Shown here one piece after another: positions 55,060-64,000 of a stretch of DNA of 64,000 bases. The translations under genes were made by a program, and so were the position numbers. This DNA comes from Paracoccaceae bacterium (GTDB lineage: Bacteria; Pseudomonadota; Alphaproteobacteria; Rhodobacterales; Rhodobacteraceae): positions 1-64,000 of the forward strand of contig JAFIEO010000077.1 of the NCBI GenBank assembly GCA_020832445.1. Reading direction: 5' to 3'. Positions within the stretch are counted from its first letter, which is position 1; every line of letters begins with the position of its first letter. The notes under the pieces are model-generated. The model saw nothing but the letters and a program-made list of their open reading frames with translations. It made no database searches and had not been told where the DNA came from.

Positions 55060-55551
55060 ATGACCGACCACGCGCACCCGCACGACCACACTATCCCGAC
55101 AGAGGCCGACCTTGCCACGATCATGAAGATCATTCCGCACCGGTATCCTTTTTTGCTGGTCGACAAGGTGCGCGACGTGGTGGCGCGGCAATCTGCGGTC
55201 GGCATCAAGAATGTCACCTTTAACGAACCACATTTTCAAGGCCACTTCCCCGGCGCGCCCATCATGCCCGGCGTCACAATCGTCGAGGCAATGGCGCAAA
55301 CTGCGGCCGTTCTTGTGGGCCTGTCGGTAGGCTTTGGCGACAAGGCACCGTTGGTATATTTCATGTCCATCGACAAGGCCAAGTTCCGGCGCAAGGTCGT
55401 GCCCGGTGATGTGCTGGAATTGCATGTGCAGGTCAAACGTGGGTCTACCAAAATCTGGAAGTTCGAAGGCGTGGCCAAGGTGGACGGGCAGATCGCTGCC
55501 GAGGCAGAATTTGCCGCGATGATAGACGCCAGCACCAAGACAGCGGAATGA
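55060..55551 (+). CDS. fabZ: 3-hydroxyacyl-ACP dehydratase FabZ
   Basis: Hot-dog-fold dehydratase of fatty acid elongation. 163 residues: catalytic His62 in [13 protein letters not shown] and Glu76 in TIVEAMAQ. The N terminus is His-rich ([15 protein letters not shown]), extended relative to E. coli. It overlaps lpxA by four bases, linking fatty acid and lipid A synthesis. A 119-base gap separates it from the skp-like gene. Confidence 0.95.
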   Translation: MTDHAHPHDHTIPTEADLATIMKIIPHRYPFLLVDKVRDVVARQSAVGIKNVTFNEPHFQGHFPGAPIMPGVTIVEAMAQTAAVLVGLSVGFGDKAPLVYFMSIDKAKFRRKVVPGDVLELHVQVKRGSTKIWKFEGVAKVDGQIAAEAEFAAMIDASTKTAE

Positions 55552-56354
55552 GTGCGGGCATGATAGACCCCAGCGCAGATATTCATCCCAAGGCGGTCGT
55601 GGACGATGGTGCCACCATAGGGCCTGATTGCAAAATCGGCCCCTTCGCCATTATCGGACCCGAGGTCACGCTGGGGCGTGGCGTGACTGTCAAACCGCAT
55701 GCGCTTGTCACCGGATGGACCGATATTGGCGATGGCTGCACCATTTTTTCCTTCGCGTCTGTGGGTGAAATTCCGCAGGATCTGAAATACGCGGGCGAAC
55801 GCACGCGGCTGATTGTGGGCAAGAAATGCCGTATCCGTGAAAATGCCACACTGCATATCGGCACGGATGGTGGCGGGGGCGTGACGCGTATCGGGGATAA
55901 CTGCCTGATCATGGCGGGCGCGCATGTCGGCCATGATGCGCAGATCGCCGATAATGTCATTTTGGCAAATTATGTCGGCGTTGCGGGCCATGCGATTATT
56001 GAAACCAATGTCATCATTGGTGCGCTGGCCGGCGTGCACCAGTTCGTGCGCGTTGGCGAAGGTGCGATGATCGGCGGGCTGACGCGCGTGACCCATGATG
56101 TCATGCCGTTCGGTCTGGTTGCTGGTCCTGACGGCACGCTGGAAGGGTTGAACCTGATCGGCCTGAAGCGGCGCGGTATGGCACGGGATGATATTTCGGC
56201 ATTGCGTGCGGCCTATAAGCGGCTGGCGACGGGTGACGGTTCATTGGCGGACATGGCACAAGCCCTGCTACAAGACAGCGATTCAGAAGCCGTGCAACAG
56301 ATGGCCAGTTTCTTCACTGAAAACAGCCACCGCAGCTTTTTGCGCCCGAAATGA
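55548..56354 (+). CDS. lpxA: UDP-N-acetylglucosamine acyltransferase LpxA
   Basis: First acyl transfer of lipid A synthesis. 268 residues of left-handed beta-helix hexapeptide repeats (for example [20 protein letters not shown]), with the catalytic-His region [12 protein letters not shown] and a helical C-terminal domain. It overlaps fabZ and lpxI by four bases each. ATG at 55560 is an alternative start. Confidence 0.95.
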   Translation: MSAGMIDPSADIHPKAVVDDGATIGPDCKIGPFAIIGPEVTLGRGVTVKPHALVTGWTDIGDGCTIFSFASVGEIPQDLKYAGERTRLIVGKKCRIRENATLHIGTDGGGGVTRIGDNCLIMAGAHVGHDAQIADNVILANYVGVAGHAIIETNVIIGALAGVHQFVRVGEGAMIGGLTRVTHDVMPFGLVAGPDGTLEGLNLIGLKRRGMARDDISALRAAYKRLATGDGSLADMAQALLQDSDSEAVQQMASFFTENSHRSFLRPK

Positions 56355-57178
56355 CCCGCACTGCGCTGATAACCGGCAAGGGCCGTTTGCCGCATTTGCT
56401 GGCCGAACGCCTGCAATCCGCAGGCGAAACCCCGCTATTGGCCGAGATGGAGGGCTTTGAAAGCCTTACACCCGCGCATGGAACGGTAGAACGCTTCCGG
56501 CTGGAAAAACTGGTGCCATTTCTGGATCGCCTGCAAGATCAGGGCGTGACGCGTGCGGTATTCGCGGGCGCTGTCCACCGCCCGCGGCTGGACCCGTCGC
56601 TGATTGATCCTGCCACCGTGCAGCTTTTGCCGCGGATCATGGCGGCAATGCAACAGGGCGATGATGGCACGCTGCGCGAAGTGATTACCCTGATGGGCGA
56701 ATGGGGCATTGATGTTGTTGGTGCGCAGGATATCTGTCCCGAATTGCTGGCAGATGCGGGGGTTCTGACTGACGCGCAGCCATCATCGCAGGATAAAAAG
56801 GATGCGATGCGCGGTTTTCGTGTGTTGCAGGTGATGGGGGCTGCTGATGTGGGGCAGGGCTGCGTGACCGCGCGCGGCCAGTGCCTGGCGGTCGAGGCCT
56901 TGCCGGGCACCGATGTCATGCTGGCCCATCTGGCTGAATTGCGCGCGCGCGGTGTGGAATTGCCAGCGGGCGGGGTGTTCTGCAAGGCCCCGAAGCCCGA
57001 TCAGGACCGCCGGATCGATCTGCCCGCATTGGGACCGGACACGGTGGCCGCCATACATCAAGCCGGGCTGCGCGGTATTGCCTTTGACGCAGGGGGCGTG
57101 TTGCTGATTGATCGTGAACAAATGCTGACGCAGGCCAATATGCTTGGGGTTTTCCTTTGGGCCATGGACGCGCCTTGA
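56351..57178 (+). CDS. lpxI: UDP-2,3-diacylglucosamine pyrophosphatase LpxI
   Basis: Hydrolyses UDP-2,3-diacylglucosamine to lipid X; LpxI replaces LpxH in alphaproteobacteria. 275 residues, starting [20 protein letters not shown], with DVVGAQDICPELLADAGVLT, the AMRGFRVLQVMGAADVGQGCV segment and the C-terminal AGLRGIAFDAGGVLLIDREQ. It overlaps lpxA at the start and lpxB at the stop (TTGA), so the three are coupled. Confidence 0.92.
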   Translation: MTRTALITGKGRLPHLLAERLQSAGETPLLAEMEGFESLTPAHGTVERFRLEKLVPFLDRLQDQGVTRAVFAGAVHRPRLDPSLIDPATVQLLPRIMAAMQQGDDGTLREVITLMGEWGIDVVGAQDICPELLADAGVLTDAQPSSQDKKDAMRGFRVLQVMGAADVGQGCVTARGQCLAVEALPGTDVMLAHLAELRARGVELPAGGVFCKAPKPDQDRRIDLPALGPDTVAAIHQAGLRGIAFDAGGVLLIDREQMLTQANMLGVFLWAMDAP

Positions 57179-58338
57179 AGGTCTTTATCATCGCGGGCGA
57201 GCCGTCTGGCGATAAGCTGGGGGGCGCGCTGATGGCAGGGTTGCGCGAACTGGCCCCGCATGCGGAATTCACGGGTGTCGGTGGCGATGCTATGGCCGAA
57301 CAGGGATTGGTGTCCTTGTTCCCGATGTCGGATCTATCCGTGATGGGGCTGGCAGAGGTGCTGCCGCGTATCCGCATGTTGCGCGCGCGTATCCGTGAAA
57401 CTGCCGCTGCAATTGCCCGTGCTGCGCCTGATGTCGTGATCACCATCGACAGCCCCGATTTTTGCCTGCGCGTGCTGAAGCTGGTGCGTGCAGCGCGGCC
57501 CGCGCTTCGTGTTGTGCATTATGTGGCACCGTCTGTCTGGGCGTGGCGGCCAAAGCGTGCGGCGCGAATGGCCCCGTTGGTGGATCATGTGCTTGCGCTG
57601 TTGCCGTTTGAACCGCCCTACATGCAGGCGGCGGGCATGAGTTGCGATTTTGTGGGCCACCCCGTCGTGTCTGAACCGCGCGCGCCAGCGTCTGACATCG
57701 AACAGTTGCGCGCAGGGGGGCATGATGGCCCGTTGGTGCTGGCCTTGCCGGGATCACGCAGGGGGGAAATCGCGCGCCTTGCGCCGCGTTTCGGTCTGGC
57801 GCTGGCACAGGCCCTGCCGCAAAACGCGCGCATTCTGGTGCCCACGGTGCGCGCGCAGGCAGATTTCATGCGCGCGCAAGTGGCGCAATGGCCGGTGCGC
57901 GCCGAGGTGCTGGACGACAGCGCCGCCAAGCGCGCAGCGTTTGGCGCGGCGGATCTGGCGTTGGCGGCATCAGGCACTGTGTCGCTGGAACTGGCCGCGA
58001 ATGGCACGCCCATGGTCATTGCCTATGATGTCGCCCCGCTGACGCGTTTTCTGGCGCAACGCCTGATCAAGCTGGATACGGTCACCTTGGTCAATCTGGT
58101 GTCGGAAACACGCGCAATCCCGGAATTTCTGGGGCATGACTGCCAGCCCGACCGGATTGCGGCCGCGTTGAAAACGTTGCTGAATGATGCAGGTGCCCGA
58201 AGCGCGCAGTTTGACGCCATGGGCCTGACAATGGCGCGGCTGGGGCAGGGGGGCACCCCGCCGGGGTTGCGCGCTGCGCAATCCGTGCTGGATTTCATGG
58301 CTTTGCAAGCGGATGATGGTCCAGCACCAGCGTCTTAA
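57175..58338 (+). CDS. lpxB: Lipid-A-disaccharide synthase
   Basis: GT19 glycosyltransferase joining lipid X and UDP-diacyl-GlcN into the disaccharide. 387 residues from the TTG at 57175, which overlaps the lpxI stop; MKVFIIAGEPSGDKLGGALM is the canonical N terminus. GHPVVSEP, ALPGSRRGEI and LAASGTVSLELAANGTPMVIAYD are family motifs. The last 44 bases overlap the convergent xerD end. Confidence 0.93.
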   Translation: MKVFIIAGEPSGDKLGGALMAGLRELAPHAEFTGVGGDAMAEQGLVSLFPMSDLSVMGLAEVLPRIRMLRARIRETAAAIARAAPDVVITIDSPDFCLRVLKLVRAARPALRVVHYVAPSVWAWRPKRAARMAPLVDHVLALLPFEPPYMQAAGMSCDFVGHPVVSEPRAPASDIEQLRAGGHDGPLVLALPGSRRGEIARLAPRFGLALAQALPQNARILVPTVRAQADFMRAQVAQWPVRAEVLDDSAAKRAAFGAADLALAASGTVSLELAANGTPMVIAYDVAPLTRFLAQRLIKLDTVTLVNLVSETRAIPEFLGHDCQPDRIAAALKTLLNDAGARSAQFDAMGLTMARLGQGGTPPGLRAAQSVLDFMALQADDGPAPAS

Positions 58339-59230
58339 GCCGTTCTTCCAGAACATGGGTGTAGATTTCTGTCGTGGACACGTCGGCATGACCCAGAAGT
58401 GTCTGGATCGCGCGCAAATCCGCCCCGCCGGCCAGCAGATGCGTGGCAAAGGCATGGCGCAGCACATGCGGGCTGATGCGTGCAGGGTCAAGACCGGCCC
58501 TTAGCGCGATTTCCTTAAGCACAAGGAAAAAACCAACGCGGCTGAAATGCCCGTCACGCCCGCTGGACGGGAACAGAAAGCGCGGCTCCGGCAGGCGTTT
58601 TGCACGCAATTCCGCGGCCTGTCGGTCCCAATGTGCCAGCCAGTCTGTCAGGGCAGTGCGCGCGGGCTTTGACAGTGGCACCATGCGTTCACGCCCGCCC
58701 TTGCCGCGCACAAGGATCATGCGCGGATCACCGCGCACCGCCGCAACCGGCAGGCCGACAAGTTCCGTGACGCGCAGGCCGGTGGCATACAGCAATTCCA
58801 TCAGGCAGGTGTTGCGCAGCCGGTCGGCATCGGTCCGGCCGGTTGCGCGTGCCGCGTCCAGCAAGGCTGATATGTCGTCATGCGACAGGGTATCTGGCAG
58901 TTTTCTTGACTTGCCGGGACCGCTGATGCGGCTGGCAGGGTCATCGCTGCGCCAGCCTTCGGCATAGGCAAAGCGATACATCGCGCGGATGGAGGACAAG
59001 CGCCGCGCGCGTGTGGTGCGCGCCAGCCCTTGCGCGTCGCAATACACCAGATAGGCTTCGATATCCGCACGCGTCAGGCTTTCAAAGCCCAGCGATTTTG
59101 ATTGTGCCCAATCGGCAAAATCACGCAAATCACGGCCATAAGCCAGTTGGGTATTGCGCGCCGCGCCTGCCTCGGCGGCGGTGGCATCAAGGAACGTGGA
59201 AATCCATCGGTAATCCTGATGCAGCGTCAT
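58295..59230 (-). CDS. xerD: Site-specific tyrosine recombinase XerD
   Basis: Resolves chromosome dimers at dif with XerC. 311 residues: an N-terminal core-binding domain and the catalytic set Arg (TGLRVTEL), His-x2-Arg (HVLRHAFATHLL), His (LGHADVSTTEIYTH) and the final nucleophile Tyr in that last motif. XerC is the alternative identity; length and context next to aroK/aroB favour XerD. It is the third gene of a minus-strand run and overlaps lpxB convergently. Confidence 0.9.
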   Translation of the reverse strand: MTLHQDYRWISTFLDATAAEAGAARNTQLAYGRDLRDFADWAQSKSLGFESLTRADIEAYLVYCDAQGLARTTRARRLSSIRAMYRFAYAEGWRSDDPASRISGPGKSRKLPDTLSHDDISALLDAARATGRTDADRLRNTCLMELLYATGLRVTELVGLPVAAVRGDPRMILVRGKGGRERMVPLSKPARTALTDWLAHWDRQAAELRAKRLPEPRFLFPSSGRDGHFSRVGFFLVLKEIALRAGLDPARISPHVLRHAFATHLLAGGADLRAIQTLLGHADVSTTEIYTHVLEERLKTLVLDHHPLAKP

Positions 59231-59233
59231 GTC

Positions 59234-60853
59234 CTATCCACGTCGTTCAAGCAGCAGCAATTCGACCGCAATCTGGCGCGCTGCGCTGTCCAGCCCCAAC
59301 GACAACAAGGCCTGTAGGCCCAGCCGTGCCGCACGCGGATCGCCTATGGCGGCATGGGCAATATTGTTCAACCCGTCCAGCAGCACAATTCCGCCCGATG
59401 TGGCGGGGCGCTGGGGTGCATTGTCCGGTGTGTCGTCATCGGGGGAAAATGCCTGCGCAATGGCTGCGGCCATGGACGAATTATCGACAGCAGGCAGGTC
59501 TGTTTCGTGCAATGCTAAAGCAGTTGCAAGCCGTGCCGTGCTTGTGTTGGGGGCAAGTTGCGCAGCCAGATCCAACCGGGTTTGCGCCAGAAGCAGTATA
59601 TGCCAGACGATGCCGCGCGCGGTGGTGTCCAGCGAAGCGGGATCTACCCTGCCTTCGGTCAGGGCTTCGGCAAACATCTGTGCAAAGGCCACTTCCAGTT
59701 CCACACTGACGAACTGGGGCCACGCGGTTGTCAGCGCCTGTGACAGGGCCGTGCTGTCACCGGTTGCAAGGGCCTGATCCAGCGATTGCACGGCGCGCAC
59801 GCGTTCCCACACCCCGCCTGATGCGGCGGGACGGCGCTGTGCATAAAGGCCCAGCAGGCGGTTGGGCTGCATGACACCCGCGCGCGTCAGGCGTTCTGCG
59901 GCATCAAGCTGTGCGCGCCAGCCGCTTGTGCCACGCAGATCGGCATAGGCATAGGCCACAGTCAGGCTGGCGGTGGGCACCGGATCGCCCAGTGCTTCTA
60001 GGATGCGCCAGCCCAATGGCGACAATTCGGCAGGCGGGGGCGGGGTGAATGTGGCGTCTTCTTCTTCCAGAAACCGCAGCAGAAGTGCCGCTTCACTTTG
60101 CTCCAGCAGCCCCAAAGACTTGGTGACATTCAATGTCATATAGGCTGCCTGCCAGTCGCCCCGGCGCGCCAGACAGAAAATCTGTGCGCCATGGCCGAAA
60201 TCGGTGGTGATCTGGCCGCTCATATCGGCGCAGGCGCGGTCTTCTTCGCCCAATAGCAGCGCAATGTCGAAGGCGCGGGCATTCAGCGCTGCGGTGCGCA
60301 CGGGGGCTGCATCAATCAGTTGAGTTGCTTGTTCCAGTGCACCCATAGCCATCAGCTTGTCCACGCGCGCGTTCAGCACCGTGCCTTGCGTTTCCGGCTG
60401 CAATTGTGCGGGTGGTGCGAATTCTGCAAGCAACACCCTGTATTCCAGTTGCAATGCACTTGGGACCGTATCTACTGGCAGGGCCGAAATACCGGCCAGC
60501 ACCTCGGATACGGGGGCTTGTCCCCACAGATCGCGCGGCAGGCCCGCGCGTTCGGGGACAAACAGCCCAACCTGATCCAGTGCTGGCGGCGACAGCGGGG
60601 TCACCGCAATGTCATCCGTCTCACCCCGCGGCGCAATCGGGGGCAATGTCCCGTCGGTGTGGTCATGTTCGGTCATGTCGGGTGGAATGGGGTGTGACAT
60701 GGCGTCTTCCAGCCAGTCTATCGCATTCAACGGACGCCCCGCCTGTAGCGATTGCGCGCCAAGCGGCAGCGACTGGGTCATTGCAAAGGCAAGAACCAGT
60801 CCGGCCAGACCTGTGTGACGGGCCAAGGATATATGCGTAACGCTATGATTCAA
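59234..60853 (-). CDS. Exported alpha-helical hypothetical protein, 539 residues
   Basis: Starts at a TTG that overlaps the stop of the small gene upstream (TTGA). A signal peptide (LARHTGLAGLVLAFAMTQSLPLGAQS) is followed by an acidic, Pro-rich region and then many amphipathic helices of about 30 residues, an arrangement that looks like TPR or Sel1-type helical repeats without a clear motif. It ends three bases before xerD. I do not recognise a named family; a periplasmic scaffold role is inference. Confidence 0.75.
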   Translation of the reverse strand: MNHSVTHISLARHTGLAGLVLAFAMTQSLPLGAQSLQAGRPLNAIDWLEDAMSHPIPPDMTEHDHTDGTLPPIAPRGETDDIAVTPLSPPALDQVGLFVPERAGLPRDLWGQAPVSEVLAGISALPVDTVPSALQLEYRVLLAEFAPPAQLQPETQGTVLNARVDKLMAMGALEQATQLIDAAPVRTAALNARAFDIALLLGEEDRACADMSGQITTDFGHGAQIFCLARRGDWQAAYMTLNVTKSLGLLEQSEAALLLRFLEEEDATFTPPPPAELSPLGWRILEALGDPVPTASLTVAYAYADLRGTSGWRAQLDAAERLTRAGVMQPNRLLGLYAQRRPAASGGVWERVRAVQSLDQALATGDSTALSQALTTAWPQFVSVELEVAFAQMFAEALTEGRVDPASLDTTARGIVWHILLLAQTRLDLAAQLAPNTSTARLATALALHETDLPAVDNSSMAAAIAQAFSPDDDTPDNAPQRPATSGGIVLLDGLNNIAHAAIGDPRAARLGLQALLSLGLDSAARQIAVELLLLERRG

Positions 60854-60984
60854 TTCACGTCCAGTGTCACCGGTGTTTCGAAACTGCGCTGTTCGGCGGA
60901 CATGTCCCCGAAATATGCATAGGCCACGACGGCCAGACCGGCCAACACCGCCAGAACCAGAATAAGCCGCACCAGATGTCGCAT
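60850..60984 (-). CDS. Small single-pass membrane protein, 44 residues
   Basis: ATG at 60984: MRHLVRLILVLAVLAGLAVV, one membrane helix, then an acidic tail EQRSFETPVTLDVN. Its stop overlaps the TTG start of the 539-residue exported protein (TTGA), so they are translationally coupled. This overlap makes both starts more credible. It is below usual length cut-offs. The N-in, C-out topology would place the tail in the periplasm, with the larger partner. Confidence 0.75.
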   Translation of the reverse strand: MRHLVRLILVLAVLAGLAVVAYAYFGDMSAEQRSFETPVTLDVN

Positions 60985-61129
60985 TCTGCCTGCCTTTCAT
61001 TAAGCTGCCCCTCTTTTCACGAAGAACGCTGCGGGGGGTTTCCCTTTTGACAGTGCCGCAATATCACGACAAGGACAATGCAGGCCACGAAAACTTGTTG
61101 AGGGGCGGGCGAAGGGGCGGAGCTTGGGC

Positions 61130-61675
61130 ATGAAATTGCATAAAACCGTGGTGCTTGTGGGAATGATGGGGGCAGGCAAGACAGCAGTTGGCCGGGAATT
61201 GGCGCAGTGCTTGAATGTATCCTTCCGCGATTCGGATGAGGAAATCGTTGAAGCCGCGCAAATGAGTATTGCCGAGATATTCGAGCGCGACGGTGAATCG
61301 TTTTTTCGCGCCCGAGAGGCAGAGGTTATTGCACGTCTGATGCGTGGTCACCCCGGTATCCTGTCCGTGGGTGGCGGCGCGTTTCTGAATGCCGGAACGC
61401 GGGCCTTGATTTCCGACCTTGGCGTGTCTGTCTGGATCAAGGCGGATCTTGAATTGTTGTGGGCGCGTGTGCGTCAGAAATCGACACGCCCGCTTTTGCG
61501 CACCGCCAACCCGCGCGAAACCCTGGCAGGGCTTCTGACCACCCGCGCGCCATACTATTCCAAGGCGGATCTGGCAGTGCACACAAAGCCGGGTTATGCC
61601 ATAGCCGACACGGCGCGCGCTGTGTTGAAAGAATTGTCGACGCGCCCTGATGTGCTGGAAGGATATGCCGGATGA
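61130..61675 (+). CDS. aroK: Shikimate kinase
   Basis: Phosphorylates shikimate in aromatic amino acid synthesis. 181 residues: P-loop GMMGAGKT at 11-18, the substrate region FRDSDEEIVEAA and FRAREAEVI, and GGGAFLNAGTR. The ATG at 61130 follows GGGGCGGAG; a TTG at 61124 adds two residues. It overlaps aroB by four bases and is divergent from the 44-residue gene. Confidence 0.94.
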   Translation: MKLHKTVVLVGMMGAGKTAVGRELAQCLNVSFRDSDEEIVEAAQMSIAEIFERDGESFFRAREAEVIARLMRGHPGILSVGGGAFLNAGTRALISDLGVSVWIKADLELLWARVRQKSTRPLLRTANPRETLAGLLTTRAPYYSKADLAVHTKPGYAIADTARAVLKELSTRPDVLEGYAG

Positions 61676-62790
61676 CTATCGACCGTGTACATGTGCCGCT
61701 GGGCGCGCGCGCCTATGATGTGGTGATTGGTCAGGGCCTGCTTGCGCAGGCTGGCCATCTGCTTGCGCCGCTGCTGCACCGCAAGCGCGTTCCTGTTCTG
61801 ACGGAAACCCGCGTTGCCGCGTCCCATCTGGACGGGTTGCAAGCGGGGCTGGCGCGTGCAGGCATCGACAGCACAGCCCTTGCCCTGACGCCGGGTGAAG
61901 GAACCAAGGGCTGGGATGGTTTGCAACAGGCCGTGGAATGGCTGCTGGATGAAAAGGTGGAACGCCGCGATGTGGTTGTGGCGCTTGGGGGCGGTGTTAT
62001 CGGCGATCTGGGGGGCTTTGCCTCGGCTGTGCTGCGCCGGGGGGTGCGTTTTGTGCAGATACCCACATCGCTGCTGGCGCAGGTGGACAGTTCCGTGGGC
62101 GGCAAGACCGGCATTAACACGCGCCACGGCAAGAATCTGGTCGGGGCGTTTCATCAGCCAACGCTTGTTCTGGCGGATATTGATCTGCTGGACACCCTGC
62201 CGCGGCGCGACTTTCTGGCCGGATATGGCGAAGTGGTGAAATACGGGCTGTTGGGGGATGGCGCGTTTTTCGACTGGCTGGAACGCAATGCCCCCGCCAT
62301 GGCGGACGGTGACAAGGCGCTGCGCCAGTATGCGGTGCATCGGTCTGTGCAGATGAAAGCCGATATCGTGGCGCGCGATGAAACCGAACAGGGCGACCGT
62401 GCGCTTTTGAACCTTGGGCATACATTTTGCCATGCGCTGGAAGCGGCCACAGGCTATGGCGAGCGGCTGTTGCACGGCGAGGGCGTTGCAATCGGCTGCG
62501 CGCTGGCGTTCGATCTGTCGGCACGCATGGGACTTTGCGCGCAAGAAACCCCCGGCCGCGTGCGCGCGCATTTGCGCCAGATGGGTATGGCCACTGATCT
62601 GGCCGATATTGCAGGGGATTTGCCATCTGCGGATGCGCTGATCGGGTTGATGGGGCAGGACAAGAAAGTACAGGACGGGCGTTTGCGTTTCATTCTGGCA
62701 CGCGGCATTGGTGCGGCCTTCGTTTGTGATGATGTGCCGCCGGATATGCTGCATGCCGTGCTGGCGGATGGGCTGGCAGCGCGCGGTTAG
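61672..62790 (+). CDS. aroB: 3-dehydroquinate synthase
   Basis: NAD- and zinc-dependent cyclisation of DAHP, second step of the shikimate pathway. 372 residues: GEGTKGWDGLQQ, the NAD site ALGGGVIGDLGGFAS, FVQIPTSLLAQVDSSVGGKTGIN, and the zinc-binding NLGHTFCHALEAATGYGERLLHGEGVAIG. It is coupled to aroK, the common aroKB order. Confidence 0.96.
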   Translation: MTIDRVHVPLGARAYDVVIGQGLLAQAGHLLAPLLHRKRVPVLTETRVAASHLDGLQAGLARAGIDSTALALTPGEGTKGWDGLQQAVEWLLDEKVERRDVVVALGGGVIGDLGGFASAVLRRGVRFVQIPTSLLAQVDSSVGGKTGINTRHGKNLVGAFHQPTLVLADIDLLDTLPRRDFLAGYGEVVKYGLLGDGAFFDWLERNAPAMADGDKALRQYAVHRSVQMKADIVARDETEQGDRALLNLGHTFCHALEAATGYGERLLHGEGVAIGCALAFDLSARMGLCAQETPGRVRAHLRQMGMATDLADIAGDLPSADALIGLMGQDKKVQDGRLRFILARGIGAAFVCDDVPPDMLHAVLADGLAARG

Positions 62791-62918
62791 CTGGCGCGGC
62801 GGGCTGCGCCGTTGATTCAGCGCCTTGGGGTATCCCCTTCAGGCTATGAGCTACCTTTAAACGGGGTGATCCGGCCTGATCTTGCCGCAGTGCGACGGGG
62901 TGATTGGCCTTGGCGTAT

Positions 62919-63338
62919 TCAGTCCTGCCACGGCGCGATGGTTGCTATGTCCCCGTCGGACCAGCCAAAATGATGGGCCAGCTCATGGATGAACACATGT
63001 GCAATCAGCGCACCCAGCTCAATATCCCCGCGCGCAACCCATTCGTCCAGGATCGGGCGCCGGAACAGCCAGATGGTGTCTGGCTCCATAGGTTGGTCCA
63101 TCACGGATTTTTCAGTCAGGGGTGTGCCGGTATAAAGGCCGGTCAGTTCAAACGGGTCATCAAGGTTCATTTCGGCCAGAAATGTGTCCGGTGCAAAATC
63201 TGTGATTTGCAGCGCCACTGCGCCAGCGGCCTGCCGGAAATCTTCGGGCAGGGTTTCAAGTGTCTGTGCCACAATTTCGTCGAACACGGTCTGGTCCGGG
63301 GGCAGGGCTGATACCCATAGCGGTGCTGTGTCGGTCAT
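62919..63338 (-). CDS. Small zincin-like metallopeptidase
   Basis: A 139-residue protein with the zinc motif HELAHHFGWSD near the C terminus and a conserved FRRPILDEWVARGDIELGALIAHVFIHELAHH run. This fits the minimal zincin (DUF1025-like) family; peptidase activity is not proven for most members. The ATG at 63338 is chosen (starts MTDTAPLWVSALPPD); a longer frame to 63392 lacks conservation. Divergent from gltX, with a 96-base gap. Confidence 0.85.
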   Translation of the reverse strand: MTDTAPLWVSALPPDQTVFDEIVAQTLETLPEDFRQAAGAVALQITDFAPDTFLAEMNLDDPFELTGLYTGTPLTEKSVMDQPMEPDTIWLFRRPILDEWVARGDIELGALIAHVFIHELAHHFGWSDGDIATIAPWQD

Positions 63339-63434
63339 GTTGGTTGCTTTCGTCCAATCCTGTCTCAAAGCACGGGGCTTGCACTGGCGCAAGGCTTGTG
63401 AAAAAGCATGGACCCAATCAGGAGGTCGTCCCCA

Positions 63435-64000
63435 TGTCCAAGATTGTCACCCGCTTCGCGCCCTCGCCGACAGGTTACCTGCATATCGGCAATTTGCGCA
63501 CCGCATTGTTCAACTATCTGATCGCCCGCAAATCGGGCGGTGAATTCATCCTGCGGCTGGATGACACCGATCAGGAGCGATCAAAGCAGGACTATATCGA
63601 CGCCATCCAGCACGATCTGGAGTGGCTGGGCATTGGCTGGGACAGGATTGAACAGCAATCAAAGCGGCTGGACCGCTACAAGGACGCAGCCGACCGGTTG
63701 CGTGCTGATGGCCGGTTTTATGAATGTTTCGAGACGCCGGGCGAATTGGACCTGAAGCGCAAGAAGCAACTGAATATGGGGCGCCCGCCGGTTTATGACC
63801 GTGCCGCGCTGGATATGGATGATGCCACGCGCCTGCGCATGCAGGCCGAACGCGACGGGTATTGGCGTTTTCTGCTGGATCAGACGCGGATCGAATGGGA
63901 TGATGGCATTCTGGGGCCGCTATCAATTGATGCAGCGTCGGTGTCCGACCCTGTGCTGATCCGCGCGGACGGGCAGGTTCTGTATACGCTGGCATCGGTT
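63435..64000 (+). CDS. gltX: Glutamyl-tRNA synthetase, 5' part
   Basis: The window ends after 188 codons. SKIVTRFAPSPTGYLHIGN carries the class I HIGH motif, and GEFILRLDDTDQERSKQDYIDAI is the N-terminal catalytic domain. The FILRLDDTD form resembles one of the two alphaproteobacterial GluRS types, one of which charges tRNA-Gln with Glu; the specificity part lies outside the window. AGGAGG is upstream of the ATG. Confidence 0.93.

Overview
The window looks like a chromosomal segment from an alphaproteobacterium of the Rhodobacteraceae (Rhodobacterales). It is high-GC and gene-dense, and carries several order-typical traits: an Irr-type Fur regulator divergent from fabA-fabB-fabI; a lipid A pathway using LpxI rather than LpxH; a ScfR-family short-chain acyl-CoA regulator; a tRNA-His lacking the G-1:C73 identity pair; tRNA-modification genes mnmD and mnmC split and divergent; and the gene strings murB-ddl-ftsQ-ftsA-ftsZ-lpxC-bamD-recN and pyrH-frr-uppS-cdsA-dxr-rseP-bamA-skp-fabZ-lpxA-lpxI-lpxB. 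I see no prophage, insertion sequence, CRISPR array, plasmid gene or rRNA. Nearly all of it is core genome. Genus is not resolvable from the sequence alone.

Layout. 1-3.7 kb: a 44-base poly-C run, argF, a DMT exporter, mnmD and a divergent FAD oxidoreductase. 3.7-6.3 kb: a short hypothetical, a palindromic repeat element, metK and a TesA-like esterase. 6.3-10.4 kb: ybbA-ybbP ABC genes and two tandem crcB fluoride-channel genes, the first with its start codon inside a perfect hairpin. 10.4-13.6 kb: fabA-fabB-fabI (minus strand) and divergent irr. 13.7-18.2 kb: two small exported proteins, rbfA, a phosphodiester glycosidase-like protein, truB, a DUF1643-like protein and divergent dapB. 18.3-29 kb: division and envelope genes murB through recN plus a lipoprotein. 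29-34 kb: tRNA-His, nadD, a PBP4-type peptidase with a Tat-like signal, and accBC with a good promoter. 34-39 kb: a ScfR regulator and a three-gene operon encoding a receiver, a small membrane protein and a transporter-fused histidine kinase. 39-46 kb: pepN, a CAP-domain protein, a photolyase/cryptochrome with a DUF2256-like partner and a nearby LexA-type box, an AraC regulator and miaA. 46-58.3 kb: pyrH through lpxB, an envelope biogenesis supercluster. 58.3-64 kb: xerD, a large exported helical protein, a 44-residue membrane protein, aroK-aroB, a small zincin and the 5' part of gltX.

Together the genes cover cell division (fts), peptidoglycan (murB, ddl, uppS, PBP4), lipid A (lpxC, lpxA, lpxI, lpxB, fabZ), outer-membrane assembly (bamA, bamD, skp-like), fatty acid initiation (accBC, fabABI), isoprenoids (dxr, uppS) and translation (rbfA, truB, frr, miaA, mnmD, tRNA-His, gltX).

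No convincing undescribed multigene system was found. The best leads are: a LexA-type direct repeat upstream of the photolyase; a hairpin burying the crcB start codon; a palindrome over the -35 of a probably leaderless irr; the transporter-kinase operon; and an uncharacterised membrane/periplasmic pair translationally coupled upstream of xerD. Start codons were chosen by Shine-Dalgarno spacing, overlaps and family lengths; alternatives are stated.
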